Assembly: GCA_035726825.1 (NCBI GenBank)
Contig: JALNTX010000018.1
Coordinates: 33,845 to 97,844 of the forward strand
Length of the DNA: 64,000 nt
Source of the DNA: Pseudocitrobacter sp913778145
GTDB lineage: Bacteria; Pseudomonadota; Gammaproteobacteria; Enterobacterales; Enterobacteriaceae
Direction of reading: 5' to 3'
Shown here: one piece after another, positions 33,999 to 42,498 of the stretch
How positions within the stretch are numbered: position 1 is the first letter of the stretch
Layout: each line of letters opens with the position of its first letter
Program-made: the position numbers and the translations under genes
Notes under the pieces: model-generated
Databases searched by the model: none
What the model saw: only the letters and a program-made list of their open reading frames with translations
What the model was told of the DNA's origin: nothing

Positions 33999-35125
33999 AG
34001 CGTTACCTGATTATTTTTAAGGGCTGATAAGATGCGTTCGCATGCCTGGCCGTCACCATACGGGTTATGGGCGCGGCTCATCGCCTGATATTCGTTTTCA
34101 TCGTGCATCAGGCGCGACACTTCGTCGACAATTCGGCGGCTGTCGGTGCCCACCAGGCGTACCGTGCCCGCGTCAATCGCTTCCGGGCGCTCGGTGGCGT
34201 CACGCATCACCAGTACCGGTTTACCCAGAGAAGGCGCTTCTTCCTGAATCCCACCGGAATCGGTGAGGATAAGCCAGGCGTGATTCATCAGCCAGACGAA
34301 CGGCAGGTAATCCTGCGGCTCGATCAGAATGACGTTGTCGACGTGACCCAGAATGCGATTCACCGGCTCGCTCACATTCGGGTTGAGATGCACCGGGTAG
34401 ACAATTTGCACATCCGGATGAGTGGCGGCGATTTCAGCCAGCGCATGGCAGATGTGTTCAAATCCACGGCCAAAACTTTCGCGGCGATGGCCGGTAACCA
34501 GAATCATCTTTTTACCGTTCGCTAAGAAAGGATAGCGCTGTGACAACGCATTGCGCAGCGTTTCGTTACTCAGCACGCGATCGCGCACCCAAAACAGCGC
34601 ATCGATGACCGTGTTGCCGGTGACGAAGATCCGCGAGTCCGCGATGTTCTCTCTTAGCAAATTCTGGCGTGACGTTTCCGTCGGCGCGAAGTGATACATG
34701 GCCAGATGCCCGGTCAGGGTGCGGTTAGCTTCTTCCGGCCACGGAGAGTAGAGATTACCGGTACGCAGCCCGGCTTCGACGTGACCAACCGGAATCCGTT
34801 GATAGAAGGCGGCCAGGCTTGCGGCGGCAGTGGTGGTGGTATCGCCGTGCACCAGCACGACGTCCGGTTTGAATGATTCCAGAACCGGCTTTAATCCTTC
34901 CAGGATTCGGCAGGTAATTTCCGTCAGCCCCTGACCCGGGCTCATAATATTGAGATCGTAATCAGGGACAATAGAGAAGAGATTTAGCACCTGATCGAGC
35001 ATCTCGCGATGCTGTGCGGTGACACAGACTTTAGCCTCAAAATGAGGATCTTTTGCCAGCGCATGAACCAGAGGCGCCATCTTGATCGCCTCTGGACGCG
35101 TACCAAATACAGTCAGTACTTTCAC
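33995..35125 (-). CDS. wecB: UDP-N-acetylglucosamine 2-epimerase WecB
   Basis: Non-hydrolysing epimerase that interconverts UDP-GlcNAc and UDP-ManNAc. The protein has 376 residues, equal to E. coli. The N-terminus MKVLTVFGTRPEAIKMAPLV is the family signature, and further conserved pieces are VLVHGDTTTTAAASLAAF, VGHVEAGLRTGN, VTGHRRESFG and LTDSGGIQEEAPSLGKP. It lies between wzzE and wecC in the ECA operon. Confidence 0.97.
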   Translation of the reverse strand: MKVLTVFGTRPEAIKMAPLVHALAKDPHFEAKVCVTAQHREMLDQVLNLFSIVPDYDLNIMSPGQGLTEITCRILEGLKPVLESFKPDVVLVHGDTTTTAAASLAAFYQRIPVGHVEAGLRTGNLYSPWPEEANRTLTGHLAMYHFAPTETSRQNLLRENIADSRIFVTGNTVIDALFWVRDRVLSNETLRNALSQRYPFLANGKKMILVTGHRRESFGRGFEHICHALAEIAATHPDVQIVYPVHLNPNVSEPVNRILGHVDNVILIEPQDYLPFVWLMNHAWLILTDSGGIQEEAPSLGKPVLVMRDATERPEAIDAGTVRLVGTDSRRIVDEVSRLMHDENEYQAMSRAHNPYGDGQACERILSALKNNQVTL

Positions 35126-35182
35126 ATCGATTCTCTTCGATTGGATGAGACAGGCCCATCGCCGTTTATTATGACGATGCAG

Positions 35183-36229
35183 TTACTGCACGCGGCGACG
35201 CGTCAACGCAACACCCGCACCGATGAGCGCACCGACAATTCCCCACATCACCATCAGGAATGCACGACGTGGGCTGGTGCGTTTTACCGGTTCTTCTGGC
35301 GTACGCAAATAACGATATGTCTGAAAACGCGGGTCTAACGTTGGGCCGACATTGAGCGTGTTGAGCATGGCCCGGCCCTGATCGTAGTCCAGATCGTAAG
35401 TCGGGCCGCTGGCCTGAAGGTTTTCCAGGCGCGCCTGTAACATTGGGCGTCCCAGCATGAACAGTTCAGAATCCGGCAGTTCCTCAGCGGGAACGTCGGT
35501 TTCGCTGCGGGAAATATTGTGTTGCTCCGCGACTTTCAATGCCGATTCTACGCTATGAATGCGACGATTGAAGATGGTCTGCGCCACTTCTTCCTGACGT
35601 TTTACCTGCGCTTTCATCTGGATAGTGCGCGCCGCCCAGGCACCTTTAAGCTCATCGTTAAGGTGGCCCGCCGCGCGCTGACTGGCGAATGCCACATACT
35701 GACGCAGCAGGTTATTAGCGTCAGGCGCGGTTTCCGCCGTCAGCTTCACGCTGTCGCTCACGCTTTTGAGCACATCGCCCGGCATAAACTGAATGTCGTT
35801 GATAAGGTCATCAAGCAGCGCCGCATCGGCGCGTGAATTGCCGACCATGCGCTGCTTGTAATAGTCGGTCTGCGACCAGAAATCGCGGCGCGTATCCCAG
35901 GAGGCGAGTTGCATGATGAACTCTTTATACGCCTCATCCATTACCGAAGGCTGAATAGTGCCTGCCGGGCTCGCTTTTGCGTCAAGATTTCGCAGGAATT
36001 GCTGTTGGGAATAGTAACCGCCCAGCATGTTCACCGTTGGGCGATCGGTGATCGCCGTAGCGCTCCACTCCTGACGGGCAAAAAAGGTATAAATCAGGAC
36101 AATAACGGCGAAGAGAACCGCAAAGCCAATAATCCAACGTTTTCCCGACCACAACGCGCGAAACAGACCGCGAATATCCAGTTCATTCTCAGCACCTTGC
36201 AGCGGCGCTTTCGGTAATGGTTGAGTCAT
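35183..36229 (-). CDS. wzzE: ECA polysaccharide chain-length regulator WzzE
   Basis: A 348-residue PCP-1 protein that sets the modal length of ECA chains and of cyclic ECA. Two transmembrane helices, near 33-53 (WIIGFAVLFAVIVLIYTFFA) and near 322-342 (RAFLMVMWGIVGALIGAGVAL), flank a large periplasmic domain with coiled coil. The Pro-rich segment before TM2 is typical of Wzz proteins. It lies between wecA (13 bp upstream) and wecB. Confidence 0.95.
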   Translation of the reverse strand: MTQPLPKAPLQGAENELDIRGLFRALWSGKRWIIGFAVLFAVIVLIYTFFARQEWSATAITDRPTVNMLGGYYSQQQFLRNLDAKASPAGTIQPSVMDEAYKEFIMQLASWDTRRDFWSQTDYYKQRMVGNSRADAALLDDLINDIQFMPGDVLKSVSDSVKLTAETAPDANNLLRQYVAFASQRAAGHLNDELKGAWAARTIQMKAQVKRQEEVAQTIFNRRIHSVESALKVAEQHNISRSETDVPAEELPDSELFMLGRPMLQARLENLQASGPTYDLDYDQGRAMLNTLNVGPTLDPRFQTYRYLRTPEEPVKRTSPRRAFLMVMWGIVGALIGAGVALTRRRVQ

Positions 36230-36242
36230 TACATCCCCAGTA

Positions 36243-37346
36243 TTACTTGGTTAAGTTTTGTGTTTTGCCACTGTTGCGGCGCATTCTGCGCTTCACGCGT
36301 TTGATAAAACGCGCCACTTTCCACGCTCTTTTGATGCAGTAACCATACAGGAAAAAAGCTGCCAAAAATAATATCAGCATGGCCCATTCCGGCACGAAGT
36401 GAGTATACTCCGCGGCCACGCCGATAGAGGCCAGAAGCGCAGCGGCAAGCGTAATGAGGACAAATGCCTGGCGGGAGGTAAAACCAGCGCGCATGATCAG
36501 ATGGTGGATATGCTGACGGTCAGGAGAGAATGGGCTCATTCCTTTGCGCAAACGACGATACATGATGGCAACCATGTCCATCAACGGAATCGCAATAATC
36601 CACAGGGCCGTAACCGGACTAATCGGGTGACGCTGACCTTGGGTGGTTTCCAGCAGGATCCAGATAACGGTAAAGCCGATAAGCGTACTGCCCGCATCGC
36701 CCATAAAGACTTTATAGCGGCGGCCCAGAATACCGAGGTTAAGCATGATATACGGCAGAATGGCGGCGATCATCGCAAAGCACCACATCGCCAGGCTGGT
36801 CTGCCCGTCAAACCATAGAATCAGCCCCATTGCCGCAAAGGAGACGCAGGAGAGCCCGCCCAGCAGGCCATCAATACCATCCACCATATTAAAGGCGTTG
36901 ATGGCGGCCCACACGGCGAACAGCGTCAGGAAGAAACCGAACGGCCCCAGCACCAGTTCCCAGGAACCGAAAATATAGCCAAGACTGCTGAGATAGAGTT
37001 TGCCCACCACCATCATTACGATGCCGATAAGCGCCTGTATCGTGGCGCGGATTTTGACACTGATGTCAAAGCGGTCATCCAGCGCGCCAATAAATACCAG
37101 AACGCCGGCACAGGCCAGGTAGAGTTCTGCGTGAGGGATGTAGTAATCCACGATACCGAAGGTGAAGCAGATCCCTGCGTACACAGAAATCCCGCCAACC
37201 AGCGGGATTAATCCCTGGTGACGCTTACGGTAGTTAGGTTTGTCCACCAAACCCACTTTTTTCGCCGCTTTGCGCGCAAAAAAGAGGAACAGGGTCGTGA
37301 ACAAGAAAATACTGATCAAATCAGCACCGACGGTCAGCAAACTCAC
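36243..37346 (-). CDS. wecA: UDP-GlcNAc:undecaprenyl-phosphate GlcNAc-1-phosphate transferase WecA
   Basis: Starts ECA (and many O-antigens) by moving GlcNAc-1-P to undecaprenyl phosphate. The protein has 367 residues and about eleven transmembrane segments. The Asp-rich Mg-binding motif DDRFD is at 90-94, NMVDGIDGL near 154-162, and the cytoplasmic loop with the catalytic motif GDAGSTLIG is near 217-225, followed by RRLRKGMSPFSPDRQHIHH. First gene of the ECA operon, 237 bp from rho; that gap (37347-37583) holds the rho terminator and presumably the wecA promoter. Confidence 0.97.
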   Translation of the reverse strand: MSLLTVGADLISIFLFTTLFLFFARKAAKKVGLVDKPNYRKRHQGLIPLVGGISVYAGICFTFGIVDYYIPHAELYLACAGVLVFIGALDDRFDISVKIRATIQALIGIVMMVVGKLYLSSLGYIFGSWELVLGPFGFFLTLFAVWAAINAFNMVDGIDGLLGGLSCVSFAAMGLILWFDGQTSLAMWCFAMIAAILPYIMLNLGILGRRYKVFMGDAGSTLIGFTVIWILLETTQGQRHPISPVTALWIIAIPLMDMVAIMYRRLRKGMSPFSPDRQHIHHLIMRAGFTSRQAFVLITLAAALLASIGVAAEYTHFVPEWAMLILFLAAFFLYGYCIKRAWKVARFIKRVKRRMRRNSGKTQNLTK

Positions 37347-37540
37347 AATATATACTCGCAGAGAATATTAATAGCGAAAGTATACCCACGATAGGCCTTC
37401 ATCAGAAGAGGAAGTCGGATGAGATTTGCCGAAAATCGACTGATTTACAACCAATTCTGCGAACAAAGCTATTCATTCGCCGTAAAGGATAACTATCGGT
37501 GATAAATTTGTTATTAATTGACAGTATGGAACTGAAAAAC

Positions 37541-37570
37541 AAAAACGCCACGCAAAGCGTGGCGTTTTTC
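37541..37570 (-). terminator. Rho-independent terminator of rho
   Basis: The stem ACGCCACGC/GCGTGGCGT with an AAA loop is flanked by T5 on the plus side and by a run of T on the minus side, 14 bp after the rho stop. Confidence 0.9.
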
Positions 37571-37583
37571 TACTCAACGATGT

Positions 37584-38843
37584 TTACGAACGTTTCATCA
37601 TGTCGAAGAAGTCGTCGTTGGTTTTGGTCATCGCCAGTTTATTGATGAGGAATTCCATCGCATCGATTTCGCCCATCGGGTGAATGATTTTGCGCAGGAT
37701 CCACATTTTCTGCAGCTCTTCCTGAGTGGTGAGCAGCTCTTCTTTACGGGTACCGGAACGGTTGTAGTCGATAGCCGGGAAGACGCGTTTTTCAGCAATC
37801 TTACGAGAGAGGTGCAGTTCCATGTTGCCTGTACCTTTAAACTCTTCGTAGATAACTTCGTCCATTTTAGAACCGGTATCGATCAACGCCGTGGCGATGA
37901 TGGTCAGGCTGCCGCCCTCTTCCACGTTACGCGCAGCACCGAAGAAGCGTTTCGGACGATGCAGGGCGTTGGCGTCCACACCACCGGTCAACACTTTACC
38001 GGAAGCCGGTACGACGGTGTTGTAGGCACGCGCCAGACGGGTGATGGAGTCGAGCAGGATGATCACGTCTTTCTTGTGCTCAACCAGGCGTTTCGCCTTC
38101 TCGATAACCATTTCCGCAACCTGAACGTGGCGAGATGCTGGTTCGTCAAAGGTAGAAGCGACAACTTCACCTTTCACCAGACGCTGCATCTCGGTTACTT
38201 CTTCCGGACGTTCGTCAATCAGCAGCACCATCAGTACGCAGTCTGGGTGGTTATAGGCAATGCTCTGAGCGATGTTCTGCAGAAGCATGGTTTTACCGGC
38301 TTTCGGCGGTGCGACAATCAGACCACGCTGACCACGGCCAATTGGCGAGGCCAGATCCAGCACACGTGCGGTTAAGTCTTCGGTAGAACCGTTACCACGC
38401 TCCATACGCAGACGAGAGTTTGCGTGCAGCGGGGTCAAGTTCTCGAACAGGATCTTGTTGCGCGAGTTTTCCGGCTTATCGTAGTTAACTTCGTTAACTT
38501 TCAACAGCGCAAAGTAACGCTCACCCTCTTTTGGAGGACGAATCTTACCAGAGATGGTGTCACCTGTGCGGAGGTTGAAACGGCGGATTTGGCTGGGGGA
38601 AACGTAGATGTCATCAGGACCGGCGAGGTAGGAGCTGTCTGCAGAGCGGAGGAAACCAAATCCATCCTGCAATATCTCCAGTACGCCATCACCAAAGATA
38701 TCTTCGCCACTCTTTGCGTGCTGCTTCAGGATGGCAAAAATAATGTCCTGCTTGCGCATACGAGCCTGGTTTTCCAGCCCCATATTTTCGCCGAGAGTGA
38801 TCAGCTCAGAAACCGGCGTATTCTTTAATTCGGTAAGATTCAT
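37584..38843 (-). CDS. rho: Transcription termination factor Rho
   Basis: Hexameric RNA helicase that ends transcription at rho-dependent sites. The ATG at 38843 (MNLTELKNTPVSEL) gives 419 residues as in E. coli; the extra upstream codons of the open frame are not homologous. The N-terminal RNA-binding domain includes GFGFLRS near 62-68. The ATPase has Walker A APPKAGKT (178-185; Lys181 and Lys184) and Walker B VLMVLLIDERPEEV, followed by the Q and R loops. A 331-bp leader separates it from trxA. Confidence 0.99.
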   Translation of the reverse strand: MNLTELKNTPVSELITLGENMGLENQARMRKQDIIFAILKQHAKSGEDIFGDGVLEILQDGFGFLRSADSSYLAGPDDIYVSPSQIRRFNLRTGDTISGKIRPPKEGERYFALLKVNEVNYDKPENSRNKILFENLTPLHANSRLRMERGNGSTEDLTARVLDLASPIGRGQRGLIVAPPKAGKTMLLQNIAQSIAYNHPDCVLMVLLIDERPEEVTEMQRLVKGEVVASTFDEPASRHVQVAEMVIEKAKRLVEHKKDVIILLDSITRLARAYNTVVPASGKVLTGGVDANALHRPKRFFGAARNVEEGGSLTIIATALIDTGSKMDEVIYEEFKGTGNMELHLSRKIAEKRVFPAIDYNRSGTRKEELLTTQEELQKMWILRKIIHPMGEIDAMEFLINKLAMTKTNDDFFDMMKRS

Positions 38844-39174
38844 AATGGTGTGGGTTCTTAAACTCGGGGTAATTCTCGAACTTAATGTTGTGAATGGTAT
38901 GGCAGGGTCATCCATGCCTGTTTACGGCCATCGACTCATGTCTGTTCGCTGTCTGGTAACAAGAGCGTACGCAGAGCTGAAACGACAAGACGGAAAGAGT
39001 GACAAGCCAGGAATCTGTCAACTTCACGCGTTGTACCAACGGGAAGTATCGGGTCGAACAAGATTCAAACAAAGATATGTTTAAAACGAAGTCAAAGTTA
39101 ACTTAGCACGACTGAAGCCGGGCGTCCAGAGTCCTGGCTATTTTAGGACCACTGCACGCCCGTATAAGGATCTC
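38844..39174 (-). promoter_or_regulatory. rho leader region
   Basis: 331 bp between trxA and rho, both on the minus strand. In E. coli the rho leader is long, encodes the small peptide RhoL and is the site of Rho autoregulation. Here the interval contains a degenerate rhoL (38922-39005) and no other open frame. C-rich, G-poor stretches that could serve as rut sites are present but were not scored. Confidence 0.6.
38922..39005 (-). pseudogene. rhoL: Degenerate rho leader peptide (rhoL remnant)
   Basis: From 39005 the minus strand reads, in the E. coli rhoL frame, L-S-L-F-P-S-C-R-F-S-S-A-Y and ends T-D-M-S-R-W-P-stop. This resembles the C-terminal two thirds of E. coli RhoL (remembered: GSSLNPSCRFSSAYSPVTRQ and DMSR). 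No ATG or GTG starts this frame: an in-frame TGA lies at 39018-39020 and the first possible start is TTG at 39005. The stop after DMSR is also changed, to TGG, adding two residues. It is either a dead copy or a TTG-started short version. Confidence 0.4.
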
Positions 39175-39504
39175 TTACGCCAGGTTAGCGTCGAGGAACT
39201 CTTTCAGCTGACCTTTGGACAGTGCGCCCACTTTGGTTGCAGCCACTTCGCCGTTTTTGAACAGCAGCAGGGTTGGGATACCACGAATGCCATACTTCGG
39301 CGCGGTGCCCGGGTTCTGATCGATGTTCAGTTTAGCAACGGTCAGTTTACCCTGATACTCGTCAGCGATTTCATCCAGAATCGGGGCGATCATTTTGCAC
39401 GGACCACACCACTCTGCCCAGAAATCGACGAGTGTCAGCCCGTCAGCTTTGAGTACGTCCGTGTCAAAACTGTCGTCAGTCAGGTGAATAATTTTATCGC
39501 TCAT
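39175..39504 (-). CDS. trxA: Thioredoxin 1
   Basis: Cytoplasmic dithiol reductant for ribonucleotide reductase, methionine sulfoxide reductase and PAPS reductase. The product has 109 residues from the ATG at 39504 (MSDKIIHLTDDSF), the E. coli length; 16 upstream codons of the open frame are discarded. The active site WCGPC has Cys33 and Cys36, and the cis-proline is in RGIPTLLLF. Divergent from rhlB with 142 bp between. Confidence 0.99.
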   Translation of the reverse strand: MSDKIIHLTDDSFDTDVLKADGLTLVDFWAEWCGPCKMIAPILDEIADEYQGKLTVAKLNIDQNPGTAPKYGIRGIPTLLLFKNGEVAATKVGALSKGQLKEFLDANLA

Positions 39505-39646
39505 ATATAACTCCACAGGAATAAGCCTGATGTGTTGTGTAGCATTAATCAACGGCGTGTTGATTCTACTTTCGCCAACAAAGGTTGACGTTATTTCACC
39601 GGATACGCTTTCTTAATGCAATAGTAAGCTGATATTCTACCACACT

Positions 39647-40912
39647 ATGAGCAAAACACATTTAACAGAACAGAAGTTTTCCGACTTCGCCCTGCACCCG
39701 AAGGTGATTGAAGCCCTTGAAACTAAAGGGTTTCATAATTGTACGCCCATTCAGGCACTCGCACTCCCGCTGACGCTGGCGGGCCGTGACGTTGCCGGGC
39801 AGGCGCAAACCGGTACCGGGAAAACGATGGCGTTTCTGACGTCAACGTTTCATTATCTTCTTTCTCACCCGGCAATTGCTGACCGCCAGGTGAACCAACC
39901 GCGCGCGCTGATCATGGCGCCGACGCGTGAGCTCGCCGTGCAGATTCACGCCGATGCCGAGCCGCTGGCTCAGGCTACTGGCCTGAAACTGGGGCTGGCC
40001 TACGGCGGCGACGGCTACGATAAACAGCTGAAAGTGCTGGAAAGCGGCGTCGATATTCTTATCGGCACCACGGGCCGTCTGATCGACTACGCGAAGCAAA
40101 ACCACATTAACCTCGCGGCAATTCAGGTTGTCGTGCTGGACGAAGCCGATCGCATGTACGATCTGGGCTTCATTAAAGATATCCGCTGGCTGTTCCGTCG
40201 TATGCCGCCAGCCAACCAGCGCCTGAACATGCTGTTCTCTGCCACCCTTTCTTACCGTGTTCGCGAACTGGCGTTCGAACAGATGAACAACGCCGAATAC
40301 GTTGAAGTCGAGCCTGAGCAGAAAACGGGCCACCGTATTAAAGAAGAGCTTTTCTATCCGTCTAACGAAGAAAAAATGCGTTTGTTGCAAACGCTGTTAG
40401 AAGAAGAGTGGCCAGATCGCACCATTATCTTCGCCAACACCAAACACCGTTGTGAAGATATCTGGGGCAGCCTGGCGGCAGATGGCCATCGCGTAGGTCT
40501 GCTGACCGGCGACGTGGCGCAGAAAAAACGTCTGCGTATTCTCGAAGAATTTACCCGTGGCGACCTCGATATTCTGGTGGCGACCGACGTTGCTGCGCGC
40601 GGCCTGCATATTCCTGCCGTTACGCACGTCTTTAACTACGATCTTCCGGACGACTGCGAAGACTACGTTCACCGTATTGGCCGTACCGGTCGCGCGGGTG
40701 CACGCGGTCACTCTATCAGCCTCGCCTGTGAAGAGTACGCGCTGAACCTGCCGGCGATTGAGACCTATATCGGTCACTCCATTCCGGTCAGTAAGTACAA
40801 CCCCGATGCGCTGTTAACCGATCTGCCGAAACCGTTACGTCTGACGCGCGTGCGTCAGGGCAATGGTCCGCGCCGTTCCGGTGCGCCGCGTAATCGTCGT
40901 CGTTCAGGTTAA
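39647..40912 (+). CDS. rhlB: DEAD-box ATP-dependent RNA helicase RhlB
   Basis: RNA helicase of the degradosome, where it binds RNase E and unwinds structured RNA for PNPase. The protein has 421 residues, equal to E. coli. The Q motif region is FHNCTPIQALALP (about 29-41), motif I AQTGTGKT (about 52-59), motif II DEAD (DEADRMYDLGF), motif III SATLS, and motif VI HRIGRTGRAG. The basic C-terminal tail is RRSGAPRNRRRSG. gppA begins six bases after its stop. Confidence 0.98.
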   Translation: MSKTHLTEQKFSDFALHPKVIEALETKGFHNCTPIQALALPLTLAGRDVAGQAQTGTGKTMAFLTSTFHYLLSHPAIADRQVNQPRALIMAPTRELAVQIHADAEPLAQATGLKLGLAYGGDGYDKQLKVLESGVDILIGTTGRLIDYAKQNHINLAAIQVVVLDEADRMYDLGFIKDIRWLFRRMPPANQRLNMLFSATLSYRVRELAFEQMNNAEYVEVEPEQKTGHRIKEELFYPSNEEKMRLLQTLLEEEWPDRTIIFANTKHRCEDIWGSLAADGHRVGLLTGDVAQKKRLRILEEFTRGDLDILVATDVAARGLHIPAVTHVFNYDLPDDCEDYVHRIGRTGRAGARGHSISLACEEYALNLPAIETYIGHSIPVSKYNPDALLTDLPKPLRLTRVRQGNGPRRSGAPRNRRRSG

Positions 40913-40917
40913 AGAAT

Positions 40918-42402
40918 ATGCCCAGCTCCACCTCGCTGTATGCAGCTATAGACCTTGGTTCCAATAGTTTCCATATGCTGGTTGTTCGTGAGGTGGCTGG
41001 AAGTATTCAGACGCTGACGCGCATAAAGCGCAAAGTCCGTCTGGCTGCTGGCCTCAGCAGCGACAATATTCTGTCGGCAGAAGCGATGGAGCGTGGGTGG
41101 CAATGCCTGCGCCTGTTTGCCGAGCGTTTACAGGATATTCCTCAACCGCAAATTCGCGTCGTCGCAACCGCAACGCTTCGTCTGGCCGTCAATGCACAAG
41201 ACTTCCTCGATAAAGCGCAGGAGATTCTTGGTTGCCCGGTACAGGTGATTCGCGGTGAAGAAGAAGCGCGCCTGATTTATCAGGGTGTGGCGCACACAAC
41301 CGGCGGCGACGATCGTCGTCTGGTCGTGGATATCGGCGGCGCCAGTACCGAGCTGGTCACGGGCAAAGGTGCGCAAACCACTTCGCTGTTCAGCCTGTCG
41401 ATGGGCTGCGTCACCTGGCTTGAGCGTTTCTTTACCGATCGTAATCTGGCGCAAGAAAACTTCGACCAAGCGGAAAACGCCGCGCGCGATGTGCTGCGCC
41501 CGGTTGCCGATGAACTGCGCGCGCACGGCTGGAAAGTGTGCGTGGGGGCGTCTGGTACGGTACAGGCGTTGCAGGAAATCATGATGGCGCAGGGGATGGA
41601 CGAGCGCATTACGCTTGCCAAACTTCAGCAACTGAAACAGCGCGCGATTCAGTGCGGACGTCTGGAAGAGCTGGAAATCGAAGGCCTGACGCTGGAACGC
41701 GCGTTAGTGTTCCCGAGCGGTCTGGCGATTTTAATCGCTATTTTCACTGAACTGAATATTCAGTGTATGACGCTGGCCGGTGGCGCCCTGCGCGAAGGCC
41801 TGGTTTACGGCATGCTGCATCTGGCGGTGGATGAAGACATTCGTAGCCGCACGCTGCGCAACGTGCAGCGCCGCTTTATTGTCGATACCGAACAGGCGGC
41901 GCGCGTATCGCAGCTGGCATCTCACTTCGCCGATCAAATCGAAAAACAGTGGGATATTGAGCCGTTAAGCCGCGAACTGCTGCTAAGTGCCTGTCATCTT
42001 CACGAAATTGGTTTGAGCGTTGATTTCAAACAAGCGCCAGCGCATGCGGCGTATCTGGTCCGCAATCTTGATTTGCCAGGCTTTACGCCCGCGCAGAAAA
42101 AATTGCTGGCGACGCTGCTGCTCAACCAAACCAACGCTATCGATCTCTCGTCGCTGCATCAGCAAAATGCCGTGCCGCCACGCGTGGCCGAGCATCTGTG
42201 TCGCCTGCTGCGCCTGGCGATTATCTTCGCCAACCGCCGCCGCGACGACCTGTTGCCGCAAATCACGATTAAGGCCAATGAAGAGACGTTGACGCTGAAA
42301 CTGCCTGCGGGCTGGCTGGAACATCATCCGCTGGGTAAAGAAATTGTCGATCAGGAGTGTCAGTGGCAGAGCTATGTGCACTGGCCTTTGATCGTGCAGT
42401 AA
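40918..42402 (+). CDS. gppA: Guanosine pentaphosphatase / exopolyphosphatase GppA
   Basis: Hydrolyses pppGpp to ppGpp in the stringent response and also degrades polyphosphate. A 494-residue member of the Ppx/GppA family (ASKHA fold). The phosphate-1 motif AAIDLGSNSFHMLVV lies near residue 9-23 and the phosphate-2 motif VVDIGGASTELV near 140. The C-terminal HD-like helical domain has ACHLHEIGLSVDF near 360. Cotranscribed with rhlB; a REP pair follows. Confidence 0.97.
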   Translation: MPSSTSLYAAIDLGSNSFHMLVVREVAGSIQTLTRIKRKVRLAAGLSSDNILSAEAMERGWQCLRLFAERLQDIPQPQIRVVATATLRLAVNAQDFLDKAQEILGCPVQVIRGEEEARLIYQGVAHTTGGDDRRLVVDIGGASTELVTGKGAQTTSLFSLSMGCVTWLERFFTDRNLAQENFDQAENAARDVLRPVADELRAHGWKVCVGASGTVQALQEIMMAQGMDERITLAKLQQLKQRAIQCGRLEELEIEGLTLERALVFPSGLAILIAIFTELNIQCMTLAGGALREGLVYGMLHLAVDEDIRSRTLRNVQRRFIVDTEQAARVSQLASHFADQIEKQWDIEPLSRELLLSACHLHEIGLSVDFKQAPAHAAYLVRNLDLPGFTPAQKKLLATLLLNQTNAIDLSSLHQQNAVPPRVAEHLCRLLRLAIIFANRRRDDLLPQITIKANEETLTLKLPAGWLEHHPLGKEIVDQECQWQSYVHWPLIVQ

Positions 42403-42411
42403 GCAAGCAGA

Positions 42412-42494
42412 TGTCGGATGGCGCTTCGCTTATCCGACCTACAGATAATTATTGTTCTATCAATACGTTGTAGGCCGGGTGCGCCGCCCGGCAT
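42412..42494. repeat. REP/BIME pair between gppA and rep
   Basis: The first unit is GTCGGATGGCGCTTCGCTTA followed by TCCGACCTACAG. The second, in opposite orientation, is TGTAGGCCGGGTGCGCC with GCCCGGCATTG. They sit between the convergent 3' ends of gppA and rep, the usual BIME location. Confidence 0.9.
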
Positions 42495-42498
42495 TGCT

